Made by a program: the position numbers and the translations under genes
DNA from: Adineta ricciae
Taxonomy: Eukaryota > Rotifera > Eurotatoria > Adinetida > Adinetidae
NCBI GenBank assembly: GCA_905250025.1
Contig: CAJNOJ010000056.1
Span: forward strand, 372,001 to 436,000
Direction: 5' to 3'
Length of the DNA stretch: 64,000 bases
Notes under the pieces: model-generated
Databases searched by the model: none
What the model was told of the DNA's origin: nothing
The model's input: only the letters and a program-made list of their open reading frames with translations
In this document: piece after piece, positions 23,730-33,680 of the stretch
Numbering within the stretch: position 1 is the stretch's first letter
How the letters are laid out: the number at the start of each line of letters is the position of its first letter

Positions 23730-24161
23730 TTAACCATCTCCCTCAGGTTCATAGTCAGCAGTGGTATCATCATCTGACAGGTCGAGGCCTCCTAAATCTT
23801 GGGTAATATCAAGAGAATCTTTGTGACTTGGAGTGAGTAACGTTTCGTTATAGCTTTCACTAGAATAACTATTAGTAGCAGCAGCTGTTGTTATCGTAGT
23901 TGCAGTTGCAGTTGTTCTTTACTTACGCCTGTTTTTTAATTTTGAAGTAAAAGAGTTTCTCATTGAACTAAAACATTCAGCAGAATAATATCCTATTGAC
24001 GAGAAAATGCTTGTAAACAATATGTCTAAAGCATCATAACCATCGTTATAAATTAATGTGGATAACGCTAATGCAATACGAAGAATGATCGATGAACAGA
24101 AGCAGTGTTTAGGAACCATTGTTCTCGGAAAAACCGATTTCTCGCCGTGGAAGCTCATCAT
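23730..24161 (-). CDS. Small hypothetical protein with hydrophobic segment and acidic tail
   Basis: Exon 1 starts at 24161 (MMSFHGEKSVFPRTMVPKH). It contains a hydrophobic stretch (CFCSSIILRIALALSTLIY) and a conserved-looking segment (YDALDILFTSIFSSIGYY), then a basic end (FTSKLKNRR). A 59-bp GT-AG intron joins, in phase, to a Ser/Thr/Asp-rich exon ending DDDTTADYEPEGDG before the TAA at 23730. The intron carries a CTG/CAA-rich repeat. Total about 125 residues. I do not recognise the family. The hydrophobic segments suggest membrane association, but only one is long enough to span. It lies between the F-box gene and a foldback element. Confidence 0.45.
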
Positions 24162-24469
24162 AAAACCAGCAAACTATAGTGCGTTCGATAGCAGACACTT
24201 TTCTTTATCCGATAAGCTATAAATAAAAGAATCAAAAAATTTGACGAAAATTGACATTTTACGGTGAAGGTGAGGGAGGAGCCTTAAACAATATGTACAC
24301 TAAAAATGTAAAGACGTCAAATCGACAAGAGAGTTTTTCAGTAGAATGCAGCGTCATACATTTCACTTGAAACTGTTCTCTAGCTGATAAGAAATCATGC
24401 ATAAACAACGAAACGGAAATGTGCGAAGGCCACTTGTTTTTTCTTCCTTTATGATCATACGGAAATCTA

Positions 24470-24726
24470 CCCAGGTTATTATGGCACGGTCGGTTCCGGC
24501 CGGTTAGGTTCGTTTTCCGACCATTTCCTTGCGACCGGATTCCGGCCGGAAGTTCAAACGTAGATTCCAGTCATTTCCTGACGGTTTCCTGCAAACTTCG
24601 AGCTGGAAACGGTCAGGAGCTGGTCGGATATTTCCTGTGCAATTCCGACCGGAATCCGGCGGCAAGGAACCTGCCGGAACCGACTCAGATTTCGACGGAT
24701 CCAGTCGCCGGAATGATCGACCTGGG
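24470..24726. mobile_element. Foldback/MITE-like element with CCCAGGT ends, copy 1
   Basis: This 257-bp block is unusually GC-rich for the region and is built from ttccggccgg-type motifs. It is bounded by CCCAGGT at 24470-24476 and the inverted ACCTGGG at 24720-24726. It matches 29394-29604 through most of its length, with an extra internal segment here. Inside, ccttgcgaccggattccgg and ccggaatccggcggcaagg form an imperfect inverted repeat. No open frame of its own is convincing, so it is non-autonomous. Confidence 0.6.
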
Positions 24727-24799
24727 ACCTCGATATTTTCAATCAGCTGTATCTTGAAGATAACGGCATCCTTTCATGTCCATGTTCACGATCTGTGAC

Positions 24800-25980
24800 G
24801 CTTTATCGAGATTTTATCTCTTACAATGTCACCTTTCATCCAGTTTGCCGCAGTATATTTCTCACTGATGCATGGATCGAAGCGTTGCACTTTCTCAATG
24901 CAAGTCGATACGTAGTGGCAGACTTTTGAGCAACGGCCAGTGCACAGGTAAACACTCGATCCATTTGATGAACCACATGAGTAGTCTTTATCCGTTTCTA
25001 CTTCACTGCAGCATATCGAGTACATTTACTATTTTCTCATCTAGTTTCGACTTCTGTCTGACTTATGCTCATTCTCTCAATATGCAATCTTACAAAATCA
25101 GTACGATCTCGATAGTAATGAGTTGGTCACTCTTTATCTTCTTCATCAGTCACAAATTCATTCAGAAGCCGATATGACCATCGATCTGTTCGAAATCATT
25201 CTTACCAGTCGAATCAATTCATTTCTTAATTATCTACGAATCACCACACGAGCAAGCTATTTAGTTTCAGCTCTCAATACCAATTTCCTGGTCGTCTATC
25301 AAAAAGCAGTCAATGTTAAAGTAGGAGGTATAGTAACGTATGGTTCGTGGTCTATAACAGGAGAAGACAACAGTGCATATGAGCCATGTAGTACGGAAAA
25401 TCCAATCAGCTCGACGGGCTTCATCTCGCTTTCATGGAAGTGTGATTCTCTCGGTCATCCACAATGAGAAGAGTTCCCAGCATATTCCTCCCCTTATAAA
25501 CGGATCTTTTGCTGCATGTTCCCCTTTCGAAGCTATTGTGAAAAGTACGCTCAGCTGTCTATATGATCCAACATGTATTCAACTATTACTCGATCGTTTT
25601 CCACGGCTAAAGCAAGTAACAATAATTCTATTCTCTATCTCGTTTTTTTTATCATAATCATTGTGTTTAGAAGAATGTCAGTGTGGAAAGTTCTTTTCTT
25701 CTTGGTCCAAAAAATCCAAGTATATCCGTGCACAGTCTTGTGTTGAACTTATTTGTCCGAAGCTGAAGAATAAGTACTAATTATTTGACATACTTTGAGC
25801 AGTGTTTCTCCTTCATTCTGCACTTATACAACAACGGACGAAGCTAATGTCTCATATACAATTACTCTTTTCATCAGTCTTTATGGCGGTCTCCTTCTTA
25901 TATTTCGTCTCATTGCGTCTTTTTCTATCAAGATTTTATTCAAACTGGAACGTGATAGGCAAGGTAGAGATATTAGTTGA
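24800..25980 (+). pseudogene. Relic of a bdelloid-expanded membrane-protein family
   Basis: Several plus-strand segments resemble one family that I recall from bdelloid proteomes. They are RINSFLNYLRITTRASYLV with SALNTNFLVVYQ (about 25212-25310), NGSFAACSPFEAIVKSTLSC with LYDPTCIQLL (25500-25590), and FCTYTTTDEANVSYTITLF followed by a hydrophobic stretch (25815-25950). The order is that expected: N-terminal repeat, Cys motif, then the membrane segment. The frame shifts between the first two pieces (near 25440), and stops separate the last. A GT-AG intron-like stretch lies at 24948-25011. Function of the family is unknown. Call it a degraded copy; a live gene with unusual splicing is less likely. 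Family recognition is from memory and should be tested. Confidence 0.4.
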
Positions 25981-26206
25981 TGAAGAAGTTCTTGTCCGCC
26001 AATGGCTTGTTTGTTTATCATTTAGTGCCCGGGAATAGGAATAATGTTTCACAATTTATTCGATGGATGAAGTGTTTGAATTTGTTAATGTATTTGAGTA
26101 CACGAGAAAAAAAGACGAAGAAGAATGTATTTGTATATACCAGAAAAAAACAAGAAGAAGAATGGGTGTGAACTCAAGTAATCAGTGGTGACCCATTCTG
26201 AACGGG

Positions 26207-26463
26207 TTAAAACGGAGAAGTTACTGGTGCGTTGGGCGTAAGATATACATAGCCATATTCTGCCATTGAAGCAGAGGCATTTGGATCCACTGGTGGATTT
26301 TGGTTTTCACCAGCGTTTTGATTTTCGCCAGCGTTTTGGTTTTCACCAGCGTTTTGGTTTCCACCAGCGTGTTGCTGTCCGCCAGCATTTTGATTTCCAT
26401 CAGCATTTGATGCGTTTCCTTTATGTGGCAATATGGCACTCTCCGTGCCGCCGCCATAGGTCT
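26207..26463 (-). CDS. Gln/Asn-rich repeat ORF, probable 3' exon (5' end not found)
   Basis: Downstream of a possible acceptor (ttcttgtag at about 26464) an open frame begins TYGGGTESAILPHKGN. It continues into six or so NQNAGE/NQNAGG-type hexapeptides and ends EYGYVYLTPNAPVTSPF before the TAA at 26207. The repeat is encoded by an 18-bp minisatellite. No initiator exon could be assigned upstream on this strand, so the gene may be incomplete, or the frame may be non-coding. The low-complexity Q/N/G composition suggests a disordered or prion-like segment. No family was recognised. Confidence 0.3.
26298..26403. repeat. 18-bp minisatellite (NQNAGE-coding on minus strand)
   Basis: About six tandem copies of an 18-bp unit close to accagcgttttggttttc are present. 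Unit boundaries preserve the reading frame of the Gln/Asn-rich frame on the minus strand. Confidence 0.75.
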
Positions 26464-26610
26464 ACAAGAAATTAAAGTTATCATGGTGTAAATTTTCTAC
26501 CATTTGACTGCCTCTTGAAGTATTGAGACTTCTTTACTCTTACACCCTTTGGTAACTTAAATTTTTTACCCCTGTCATGCGTTCTAATCTCTATAGTATT
26601 TCAATTTCCT

Positions 26611-26691
26611 TAACTCCCTTAGCTCCCTTTACTCCCTTAACTCCTTTTACTCCCTTAACTTCCTTAACTTACTTTACTTGCTTTACTCTTT
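26611..26691 (+). repeat. Low-complexity ctccctttaa-type tandem repeat
   Basis: Imperfect reiterations of ctccctta/ctccctttact fill this stretch. It is pyrimidine-rich on the plus strand and not coding. Confidence 0.6.
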
Positions 26692-26700
26692 TACCCTTTG

Positions 26701-27479
26701 AATTTTTTCATTATCTTTCATTTAATCTCGAACGAAAAAAAAACATATTGTTAAATAAATTTATAGATTGAGTGATTTAATCAGGATATGTTCGAAAAGG
26801 ATGTCTACCGAGGGGTCTATTCGATGATGATGGTGACACGCCGTATATCGAATCTATTATATAGAGAAGAAGAAATGAATGCATATGGCTGGACGTTTCC
26901 AGGGTTTACGTGTGATACAGATGAAAAGACATGTGGTCGAAGTGTATATCTACAGAAAGAAAGAAAACTATGAAACTAAGAGAAAGAAGATAAACGATAA
27001 AAGAAACACGATTATGTGTCTGTAATAATGGATAGTATCAATGGTCGGTAAACAACAATAGGTAAAATGCATCAGAATATAATGATGTGAGCTCTCTATG
27101 TCCGAATCAAATCCACCATCAAGGAAAAGGAGAGTCTCAACGAGAATAACTATGTTTATTCGAGTTGAAAGAGCAAGTGACTCCCCAATGAAAAGAAAAA
27201 CAAAACGAAAAGGGAAAGAATGTTATCTGCAATAACATTCTTTCAAAATGGAAGAGAAGAGCGATACGTGATCGCTAACAAATGATCAATCAAGTTATAA
27301 GAAATGCGGGCTCTTTTCTGGATTCAATGAACAACGCTTGCAATTCAGCATATGGAATAGAAATAGATAATAAAATTTGGATCGTTGTCCTGATAAATTG
27401 CATAAAATATTAAGGAATTGTTTCAGCTACGAATTCGTTTGTTCACATACAACCGTATTAATATCATTCAAATGTGGCT
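26701..27479. other. No gene seen; contains a perfect 12-bp hairpin at 27215-27243
   Basis: Open frames here are short and unconvincing. The arms aaagaatgttat and ataacattcttt are perfect complements around a 5-nt loop (ctgca). Confidence 0.45.
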
Positions 27480-29331
27480 TCAAATTGATGTTTCTTTCTG
27501 TACGACACATATGACGGTTATGTGTCTTTTTATGCAGACGCAGTCAATAAAAATCTCACATGAATCAAGAAAAAATGATGACTCTGTCAGAACTAACGTT
27601 TTGGTAGTGTGTAATCGTGCTTTAACCCTTTCCGGCCGGCTACCAGAAAACAGCAAGCAAAAGATTTTCTTTATATATATTCTTGTTACTTTAGTTATGA
27701 GGATCAATTTTTCAGCCCCGAATTTTTGGAGAATTCCGTACCCCCCTACGGCAAAATTGTATCCATATGGATACACCCGGCTGGAAAGGGTTAAAGTAGA
27801 TCCAGACGCTACACGCGTTGTCATAGATAAAAATATTTGGTATTTTTGTAAAATCACTGATTTTATGTAACATACTGAACCAATGTAATAATGCGATAAA
27901 TACCTGTTCAGATAAGTTTATCTCAAGAAAGTCTACGACAATCCCACAATTGTACATCGTGGATATTACTCCATAAGAGCGAACTTTGCCGTTAACAAAA
28001 CGCGGATTTCTATTTATATTGCATTCATTGTTGATAATCATTTCATCTTCAAAATTAACGAACAAAGGATTTAGCTTACAGCTTGTACACAAAGCATCTG
28101 CTACGTCAACGTTCGAACTGCTAGCTGCTGTTGTTATCATTGATTTACATTGGTGGTTATCTTTCGTTGTCTGCTTTACTTTGTTTTCTGGGCGATTACC
28201 ACAGCCGGTTCGTACATATCCTTGGAAAGAGTGACATACATTACAAATTGAACAGTTAGGCAAATGGAATATTTTTGAGTTTACCTAGTTCTTCGCTTCG
28301 AACAATCATTTTAATATTGCTACATATAAAACGACTGGACTTTTGAAATCCGTCGGTTACAAATGCCATCTAACATGCTCTCTCGCAAGTATGACGTTCT
28401 TTGTGTAAAGCCCAGTAATTCACATAATGCTTGTTTAGTATTTCATAGTTCGCACTCATAAACTCCACTAGATTCTGTCGATTACTAAAGCAGACAAATA
28501 AGAGACAAAAATGCAGAAGTGGTACATTGGTTCGAAGATATATTAATATTACCAGTTACTCGGGATTTCCAGAATCGTTGGTTGGGTGTAAAAGAATGAG
28601 ATATTTATGAAGTTATATAAAAACCAAAAGTCTTGTATTCGAGTTGGACACTGATTGATATAGATGATACCATTGCTGTTCCAAAATACATTGTTTGTTG
28701 CATTATAGCATTTAGCAAAATTCTCAAAACCACTGTACAGATATAAAATGGAATTCGATAGCCACACGATAAACTGTTTATCATAACCATAATTACCGCC
28801 CAAATAGATAAGATCGCTGTTAAATATTGAACTATATGTAACATACTTTTTCCTTTGGTCCATGAAATAATTGTGTGAATATTGTCTCATACATTTCGAG
28901 CGATTGTCATGTGCTATTATACCAGTATATGTCCTATCCATTTTGAATATTGTTATTTTTCCTCCGAACGCAATGGTTAACCTCGTATCACAACAATTCT
29001 GAACATATGGTTCGATTATCGTATCGGAACAATCTTTCGATGCTAGATAAGTTCGTAACTTTGCATCTAATAGTGTCTCTTCAGTCCGACTCAGAAAACC
29101 TAACCCATTGATCGCCATTATCGATTGTTCAATTGTTATGGACGTTCAGTTTTCTAATTTGTCCCCAGTACATTCGCGTAATAACTCGATGATCTTCATA
29201 TTACGATTTGTTACACCAATGTCAAGATTGTTGTTGAACCAATTTATATAAAATAATTGTTTCAAAGTGAAGCCACTTAATACCAACCGAAGATAATCGA
29301 TGTCTCCCATAGAACGATATTTACGAAACAC
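27480..29331 (-). pseudogene. Decayed KDZ-type transposon (Cys-cluster/transposase relic)
   Basis: Minus-strand fragments in order: MFRKYRSMGDIDYLRLVL (29331-29146), a frame with KQFIVWLSNSILYLYSGF and FENFAKCYN (29118-28549), HTCERAC followed by an in-frame TAG (28370-28372) and MAFVTDGFQKSSRFIC, a Cys cluster CSICNVCHSFQGYVRTGC, then NPRFVNGKVRSYGVISTMYN and PNIFIYDNACSVWIYF. CERAC...VTDG, the Cys cluster and YDNAC are what I recall from KDZ (Kyakuja-Dileera-Zisupton) elements with CxC domains. The frame is broken near 29120 and again by the stop, and a 169-bp insertion interrupts the YDNAC region. Read across the insertion site, the frame continues into KARLHTTKTLVLTESSFFLD. This is an old, inactive copy. 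Confidence 0.5.
27622..27794. mobile_element. piggyBac-like MITE with TTAA target duplication
   Basis: The element 27626-27790 (165 bp) is flanked on both sides by TTAA (27622-27625 and 27791-27794). Terminal inverted repeats are CCCTTTCCGGCCGG (27626-27639) and CCGGCTGGAAAGGG (27777-27790), matching at 13 of 14 positions. A perfect 16-bp palindrome (gtatccatatggatac) lies at 27759-27774. TTAA duplication and ends beginning CCC are the hallmark of piggyBac elements. No transposase is encoded. It sits inside the KDZ relic. Confidence 0.8.
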
Positions 29332-29393
29332 TTTTTTATCTGAAAACGATGTAAATCAATGCACCTAAATGGTTTTCATTTATTTGAAATAAA

Positions 29394-29604
29394 CCCAGGT
29401 TATTATGACACGGGCGGTTCCGGCCGGCTAGGTTCGTTTTCCGACTATTTCCTTGCCGCCGGATTCCGGTCAGGAACCGATCGGATATTTCCTGTGCAAT
29501 TCCGGTCGGAATCCGGCGGCAAGGAACTTGCCGGAATCGGCGAAAACTGTACCGGAACCGACTCAGATTTCAACGGATCCAGTCGCCGGATTGATCGACC
29601 TGGG
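29394..29604. mobile_element. Foldback/MITE-like element with CCCAGGT ends, copy 2
   Basis: This 211-bp element runs from CCCAGGT (29394-29400) to ACCTGGG (29598-29604) and matches the copy at 24470-24726. It contains a perfect 18-bp inverted repeat, ccttgccgccggattccg at 29451-29468 and cggaatccggcggcaagg at 29507-29524, with a 38-nt loop. No clear target-site duplication was seen in either copy. Confidence 0.65.
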
Positions 29605-29639
29605 ATGCAATCAAGCTCATCATCACGTTATTTTAGAAC

Positions 29640-30078
29640 TCAAAGCTTAGTCTCAAACGCTATCAGGTAATAAAATCGAAACGACTTTGATAAAACGGTT
29701 TCTATTTCTTTCTTTAGAAAGTGAAAGCCGAGATTGACACATACGAAGGCCAAGTAAAAAAGTCTAGTTTAGTTCTTCATCAAAGATTTTCTTTTTTTCT
29801 TTGTTTTAGCTTTGCATGGAACGTGAAACATACAATGCTACATGGAATGTGATCAATTGAAAGGAGAAATCGATTAAACACTTACAAGAAAAGATAAAAA
29901 CTTTACAACAAGAAATTGATGCACTGGTTATTGAAGAGAGTAGTATCAATCAATCGATGAAGATAATTCAAGAAAAGAAAGGTAAAGGAGAAATACAAAA
30001 CATAGAATTCTGAATGTTTTTTTGTTTTTTTAGAAGCACTTGAACAAGAATTATCATTATTTCAGATGAAAAATTAGT
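29640..30078 (+). pseudogene. 3' remnant of a coiled-coil gene
   Basis: Right after foldback copy 2 come several intron-exon-like blocks: an exon with KVKAEIDTYEGQ, a second with ETYNATWNVIN, then stop TGA, then KSIKHLQEKIKTLQQEIDAL, and finally EALEQELSLFQMKN and TAG. Heptad-like spacing suggests a coiled coil. The in-frame TGA and the lack of a 5' end next to the repeat suggest a truncated, inactive gene. The parent family was not recognised. Confidence 0.3.
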
Positions 30079-31125
30079 TTTATTTTCTTTTTTGTTTTTG
30101 AAAGAGAGCATTTATACAAACAACGAAACGATTTTATCTTTCTTGTTTGTTTCTTTTTTTTCAAAGGAATAAATTCACCATCATTATCATCATAATAGAT
30201 GAAAAGGATTTTCTTTAAATCTATCTAATCAGCAGTAGAATAGACGGCCAGCATCTAAGAAATAACCAGATAGAGATTGAATTTCCGATAGTGTCTAATG
30301 TTTATTTTTATTCATGACTGACCAACGATCACAAACAAAATTTGATGTTTGATTTGAATCAAACCATGATGATAACCATGCTACTAAACTCCATCCATCA
30401 ATACCCCATTGATGCAAAAAATGGTACCCAAATATGTGTTGATCGTTGATATAACATTTTAAAATATCGATCTTTTTCATAAACAATTCAAGATTGTAAT
30501 TATTTTATTGTATTTTCAAAGATTCACAAAGAAAATGTTAGTTAGTCTTCGTCGGAGACGAAGGATCAATTGTCGACAAGTGAACGGACGATTGAAGATC
30601 TCCAGTGGTCGATATTTTTATTTCTCACACACAAAGAAAAAAGAAAAGTGCTCGACAAAAAGAAAGAAACACATCCGTAATACACGAAAAAAGAACCCGT
30701 TGATGTATTTTGAAAAGTATCGTTTTTATTTGTCGAATACAAAGTGATATCGTTGTTGGAGAGTTCAAATCGTAGAGATGACCATGACGATGATGATAAT
30801 GATGATGATGGCTTCAATGGAATTGTTATTTCATATTAGTACGAAGGATTTCTTTTGTGATCTTCGTTCGGCACTTGTTCGAAAAGAGCAAATAGATGTG
30901 TAAAAAAAGGTATATATGTTTGTGTGTGGAGTTCAAAAGAAAGATGCAGAAAGGAAGAGAAGAAAAATCTTGGTGTTTTAAAGAATAAAATTTGTGCGAA
31001 TTCGCAAGAAAAATGTTTCTCGAAAGTTCAAAGAGATGAAAGTAATCACAGGAAAACGGATAACAGCGACGAGGTTTTTGACGATTCAGAATAGAACATG
31101 AGAATGGAAGAAGAGAATGTCTTGT
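30079..31125. other. Intergenic, no convincing gene
   Basis: The stretch holds only short, low-complexity frames; a GATGAT microsatellite lies around 30781-30811. The rest is AT-rich spacer before the 3' end of the small membrane-protein gene. Confidence 0.45.
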
Positions 31126-31575
31126 TTATAATGATCGCTGCAATTTGTGATAACCGGCGAAGCACAATGCAGCAAGTAAGATGGTCATGTTTGCATAGTG
31201 TGCTGAGGCATCACCACCAGCATCTCTCAAAGCACGGTAAACGTCTCCTACAAGCATTCAATGGTCAAAGACATAACATCGCATCGTGTGAGGATCTATA
31301 AAGAAAGTTTACCGAGATAGGCGGTCAATGCAATGAAGGTGGCAAATAGACCAAGTAGACCGAGTGTTGCGAGGCACAGTAAACACAGAAGCAATCCAGC
31401 TAAGCCACCTAATAAACCACCACGTTTAGCTGGAGGTCTATCAATAAATACACGTTTGTCAAAGTTGACAGAATATCGATAATTAGAGGAGTACTTACGC
31501 GACAGGATAACGTACACCTGGTCGAGCAGTATATCGGTATCCCGATCGTCGGATAGGCACTCGAACTCGGGGCAT
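31126..31575 (-). CDS. Small Arg-rich two-helix membrane protein, paralogue 1
   Basis: Exons 31575-31499, 31437-31313 and 31247-31126 give 107 residues. The N-terminus is basic and Arg/Pro-rich (MPRVRVPIRRSGYRY, PPAKRGG). A long hydrophobic helix follows (GLLLCLLCLATLGLLGLFA), then a short linker and a second helix (MTILLAALCFAGY) at the C-terminus, ending LQRSL. The divergently transcribed gene at 33211-33680 has the same three-exon plan and shares the GLLGLFA...IAL.AY core. The family was not recognised. Inference: a small integral membrane protein with a cytosolic basic N-terminus. Confidence 0.65.
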
Positions 31576-33210
31576 TCTATGAGTTCACTAGAAATAAAAA
31601 GACCAAAGCAGTAGTAACATTTTCAACAAAGCTACAGTCAAAAGTGTTCTCAAGGCCATTCCGAAGTTATCTCTCTGCCTACCTAAAAGAGACAGGGGTG
31701 TTGTTGTTGTCTTTTTGACTATTGCTACCTGCCTGACGATTCAAGAGCTCTCTCACTTACTCAAAAAAAAATAGGGAGAAGAGGGAGAGAGAGAGAGAGA
31801 TAGACAGACAAACAGAGAAAGCAAAAGGCGCACGTCACCGGAAGAGTGGAGAGAGAGAAGTAGGATCAATAGGGAACTTTACTGGGCAACATAAATATGT
31901 ATTCATGCTATTGATTTTGATCACGACAACAAGAGGTAAAGAGAGACAGAGAAATAGAAGAAAAATGAAAGGTTGAAGTCTGATGGAAAAAAATAGTTCG
32001 TCAACCGTCACAAAAAAATCATAACATTCTTGATGTAATTACAAAAAGAGATGAGATATAGATGGTGAAGGTTGTAGATAGAAACAGTAGAAGAGACAGA
32101 GAGAACGATCGGTAAAAAGTCGTTTCCTCTCTTTCTCCTCGTTCTCTTTTCTCAGATATCAACAATGTTTGTCATACTTGTTCGTTTATGGATATTATGC
32201 GAAGCAAACTGAGAGACAAGGAAGGAAAAGGTACAACATGAAATGAAAAAAAGTCAGGTGACCACTGAAGTGAAACAGTCCTGACTGACGACATCATACG
32301 CGTGTAATGATGACTTTTCCCGTTTCGATGCCCGTATATGATGTGACCAAAATATGTTGTCGACACATCGTTTTAGATATATTCTCTTTTCACCTGCGTA
32401 TTAGTAATTTTCTCTCTTTTCGCTCTAATTAGATACCATCCGTGACACATTCTTAATAAGCATGTATTATCAGCCATCAAACTGTTAACAATTTCTTTTT
32501 CTCGACGAACATGTTTCGTTTTTCATTTTCAGCAAATTATTAATGTAAGTAATAGAAGAAAACAGAGAACGAGCCTTTTCTCTCGTTTTACTTTTCTGAT
32601 GACGACTTATGCCGTATGATTCAGGTGCAAATCAATGTTGATAACTGTGAAGTCATGCGTAGCACAACTAGCTAGGAAAAGAAGAAGACATGTACACGTA
32701 TAGCAGGAAAATAGTGGGCTAGTTGATCATGCCGTTGATAAAAATGTTACATGCATCAGTAGCATGACTTGTTGTACAGTTTATTCTTTTCGTTTCAATG
32801 AAACAAGAGAATGAGAGAAAGAGCGAGGAGAAAAACAAAAAGAATCTGACGTCTTCTGCAAGACAATGTGAGACGTTCTGATTTAGGAAAAGAAGGCGAG
32901 GAGGTTGATTGATTAGAAAGAGTGATGACGATGGGAGAGAGAGAGAGGGAGAGAAGAACAAAATTAGTAGTTTGTTGCATCGTGGTATCTCACTTTTTAG
33001 CGTATTGCAAACAGGCCGTCAACGTTTCTGCCGAAAGAAGACCATCGCGCAGGTAACTGAAAAGAAGAGGAGAAAAAGGGAGAGAGAAGAGAAGAGAGAA
33101 AGGAAGACATGTTGATGAAAGAAAGTTAGAGTTGAACACGTGCGGACACTTTTGTCCAGAGAAGATAACCTTGTCAATGTCTTTTCTTTTGTAGATCTTT
33201 ATAGGCTAAC
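31576..33210. other. Divergent intergenic region with GA-rich microsatellites and a leader intron
   Basis: This 1.6-kb stretch lies between the starts of the two paralogous membrane-protein genes and presumably holds both promoters. GA-rich tracts lie at about 31775-31801 and 32936-32951. A GT-AG intron in the 5' leader of the right-hand gene is likely from 33052 (gtaactg) to 33194 (ttttgtag). Confidence 0.4.
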
Positions 33211-33680
33211 ATGTCTTCTCGACGACCAATTTCAGCTCCTCGACCATATGTAGCACGGTAAGATTCGCAACTGAACTCTCTTTTTGTTTTTTTTATTCAA
33301 CTGAACGAAAACTATGTTCTTCTAGTGCCAGACCAGTCATTGCACGTCCGGTTGTTGGTGTCGGACCAGGTATTGGTGCTGGCCTTGATGGGGCTCTTGG
33401 TGCCATCGGTGGTACTCTCGGTTGTCTTCTGTGCTTATCTGCTATCGGTTTATTGGGTCTCTTTGCCTGTACTATTGCCTTAGCCGCATATACAAGTAAA
33501 ATCTAATCTATTTCTTTTCAACATCGATCATTCGTTTGTTTTCGAATTCTTTCAGAACAATTTCTCGACACCTACAAGAGAGTAGAAGGAGTCAGTGGAG
33601 TTGCACAATTGCAGATGTGCGCCGTTCTTCTATTGGCTTCACTCTTTTACACCATGTTCAGCCGCATCCAACGAAGCTAA
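33211..33680 (+). CDS. Small Arg-rich two-helix membrane protein, paralogue 2
   Basis: Three exons, from 33211 to the TAA at 33678-33680, give 113 residues. The order of features matches its divergent neighbour: basic Arg/Pro-rich N-terminus (MSSRRPISAPRPYVAR, ARPVIARPVV), a Gly-rich run, a first helix (LGCLLCLSAIGLLGLFACTI), a linker (KQFLDTYKRVEG) and a C-terminal helix (MCAVLLLASLFYTMF) ending RIQRS. Intron positions and phases match those in paralogue 1, so the two arose by inverted duplication. An AATAAA motif lies about 290 bp downstream. No family or function was recognised. Confidence 0.7.

Noticed and set aside
24786..25025. Cys-rich minus-strand open frame (begins MYSICCSEVETDKDY)
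   Set aside because: Its Cys pattern is attractive, but it overlaps an intron-like stretch and plus-strand segments of the membrane-protein relic, has no signal peptide, and no flanking exons were found.
26298..26403. CRISPR-like array
   Set aside because: The repeats are contiguous without unique spacers; this is a minisatellite in a eukaryotic genome.
26266..26475. Plus-strand frame across the minisatellite (FHQRFGFHQRF repeats)
   Set aside because: It is the antisense reading of the 18-bp repeat; the minus frame ends more naturally and joins an acceptor.
27418..27870. 150-residue plus-strand frame
   Set aside because: It is antisense to the KDZ relic and crosses the MITE; a shadow.
30508..30817. 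Overlapping frames on both strands
   Set aside because: Composition reflects poly-A/GATGAT low-complexity sequence; neither resembles a protein family.
32719..33115. Lys/Arg/Glu-rich plus-strand and Ser/Leu-rich minus-strand frames
   Set aside because: Both are readings of a GA microsatellite and of the probable leader intron of the small membrane-protein gene.
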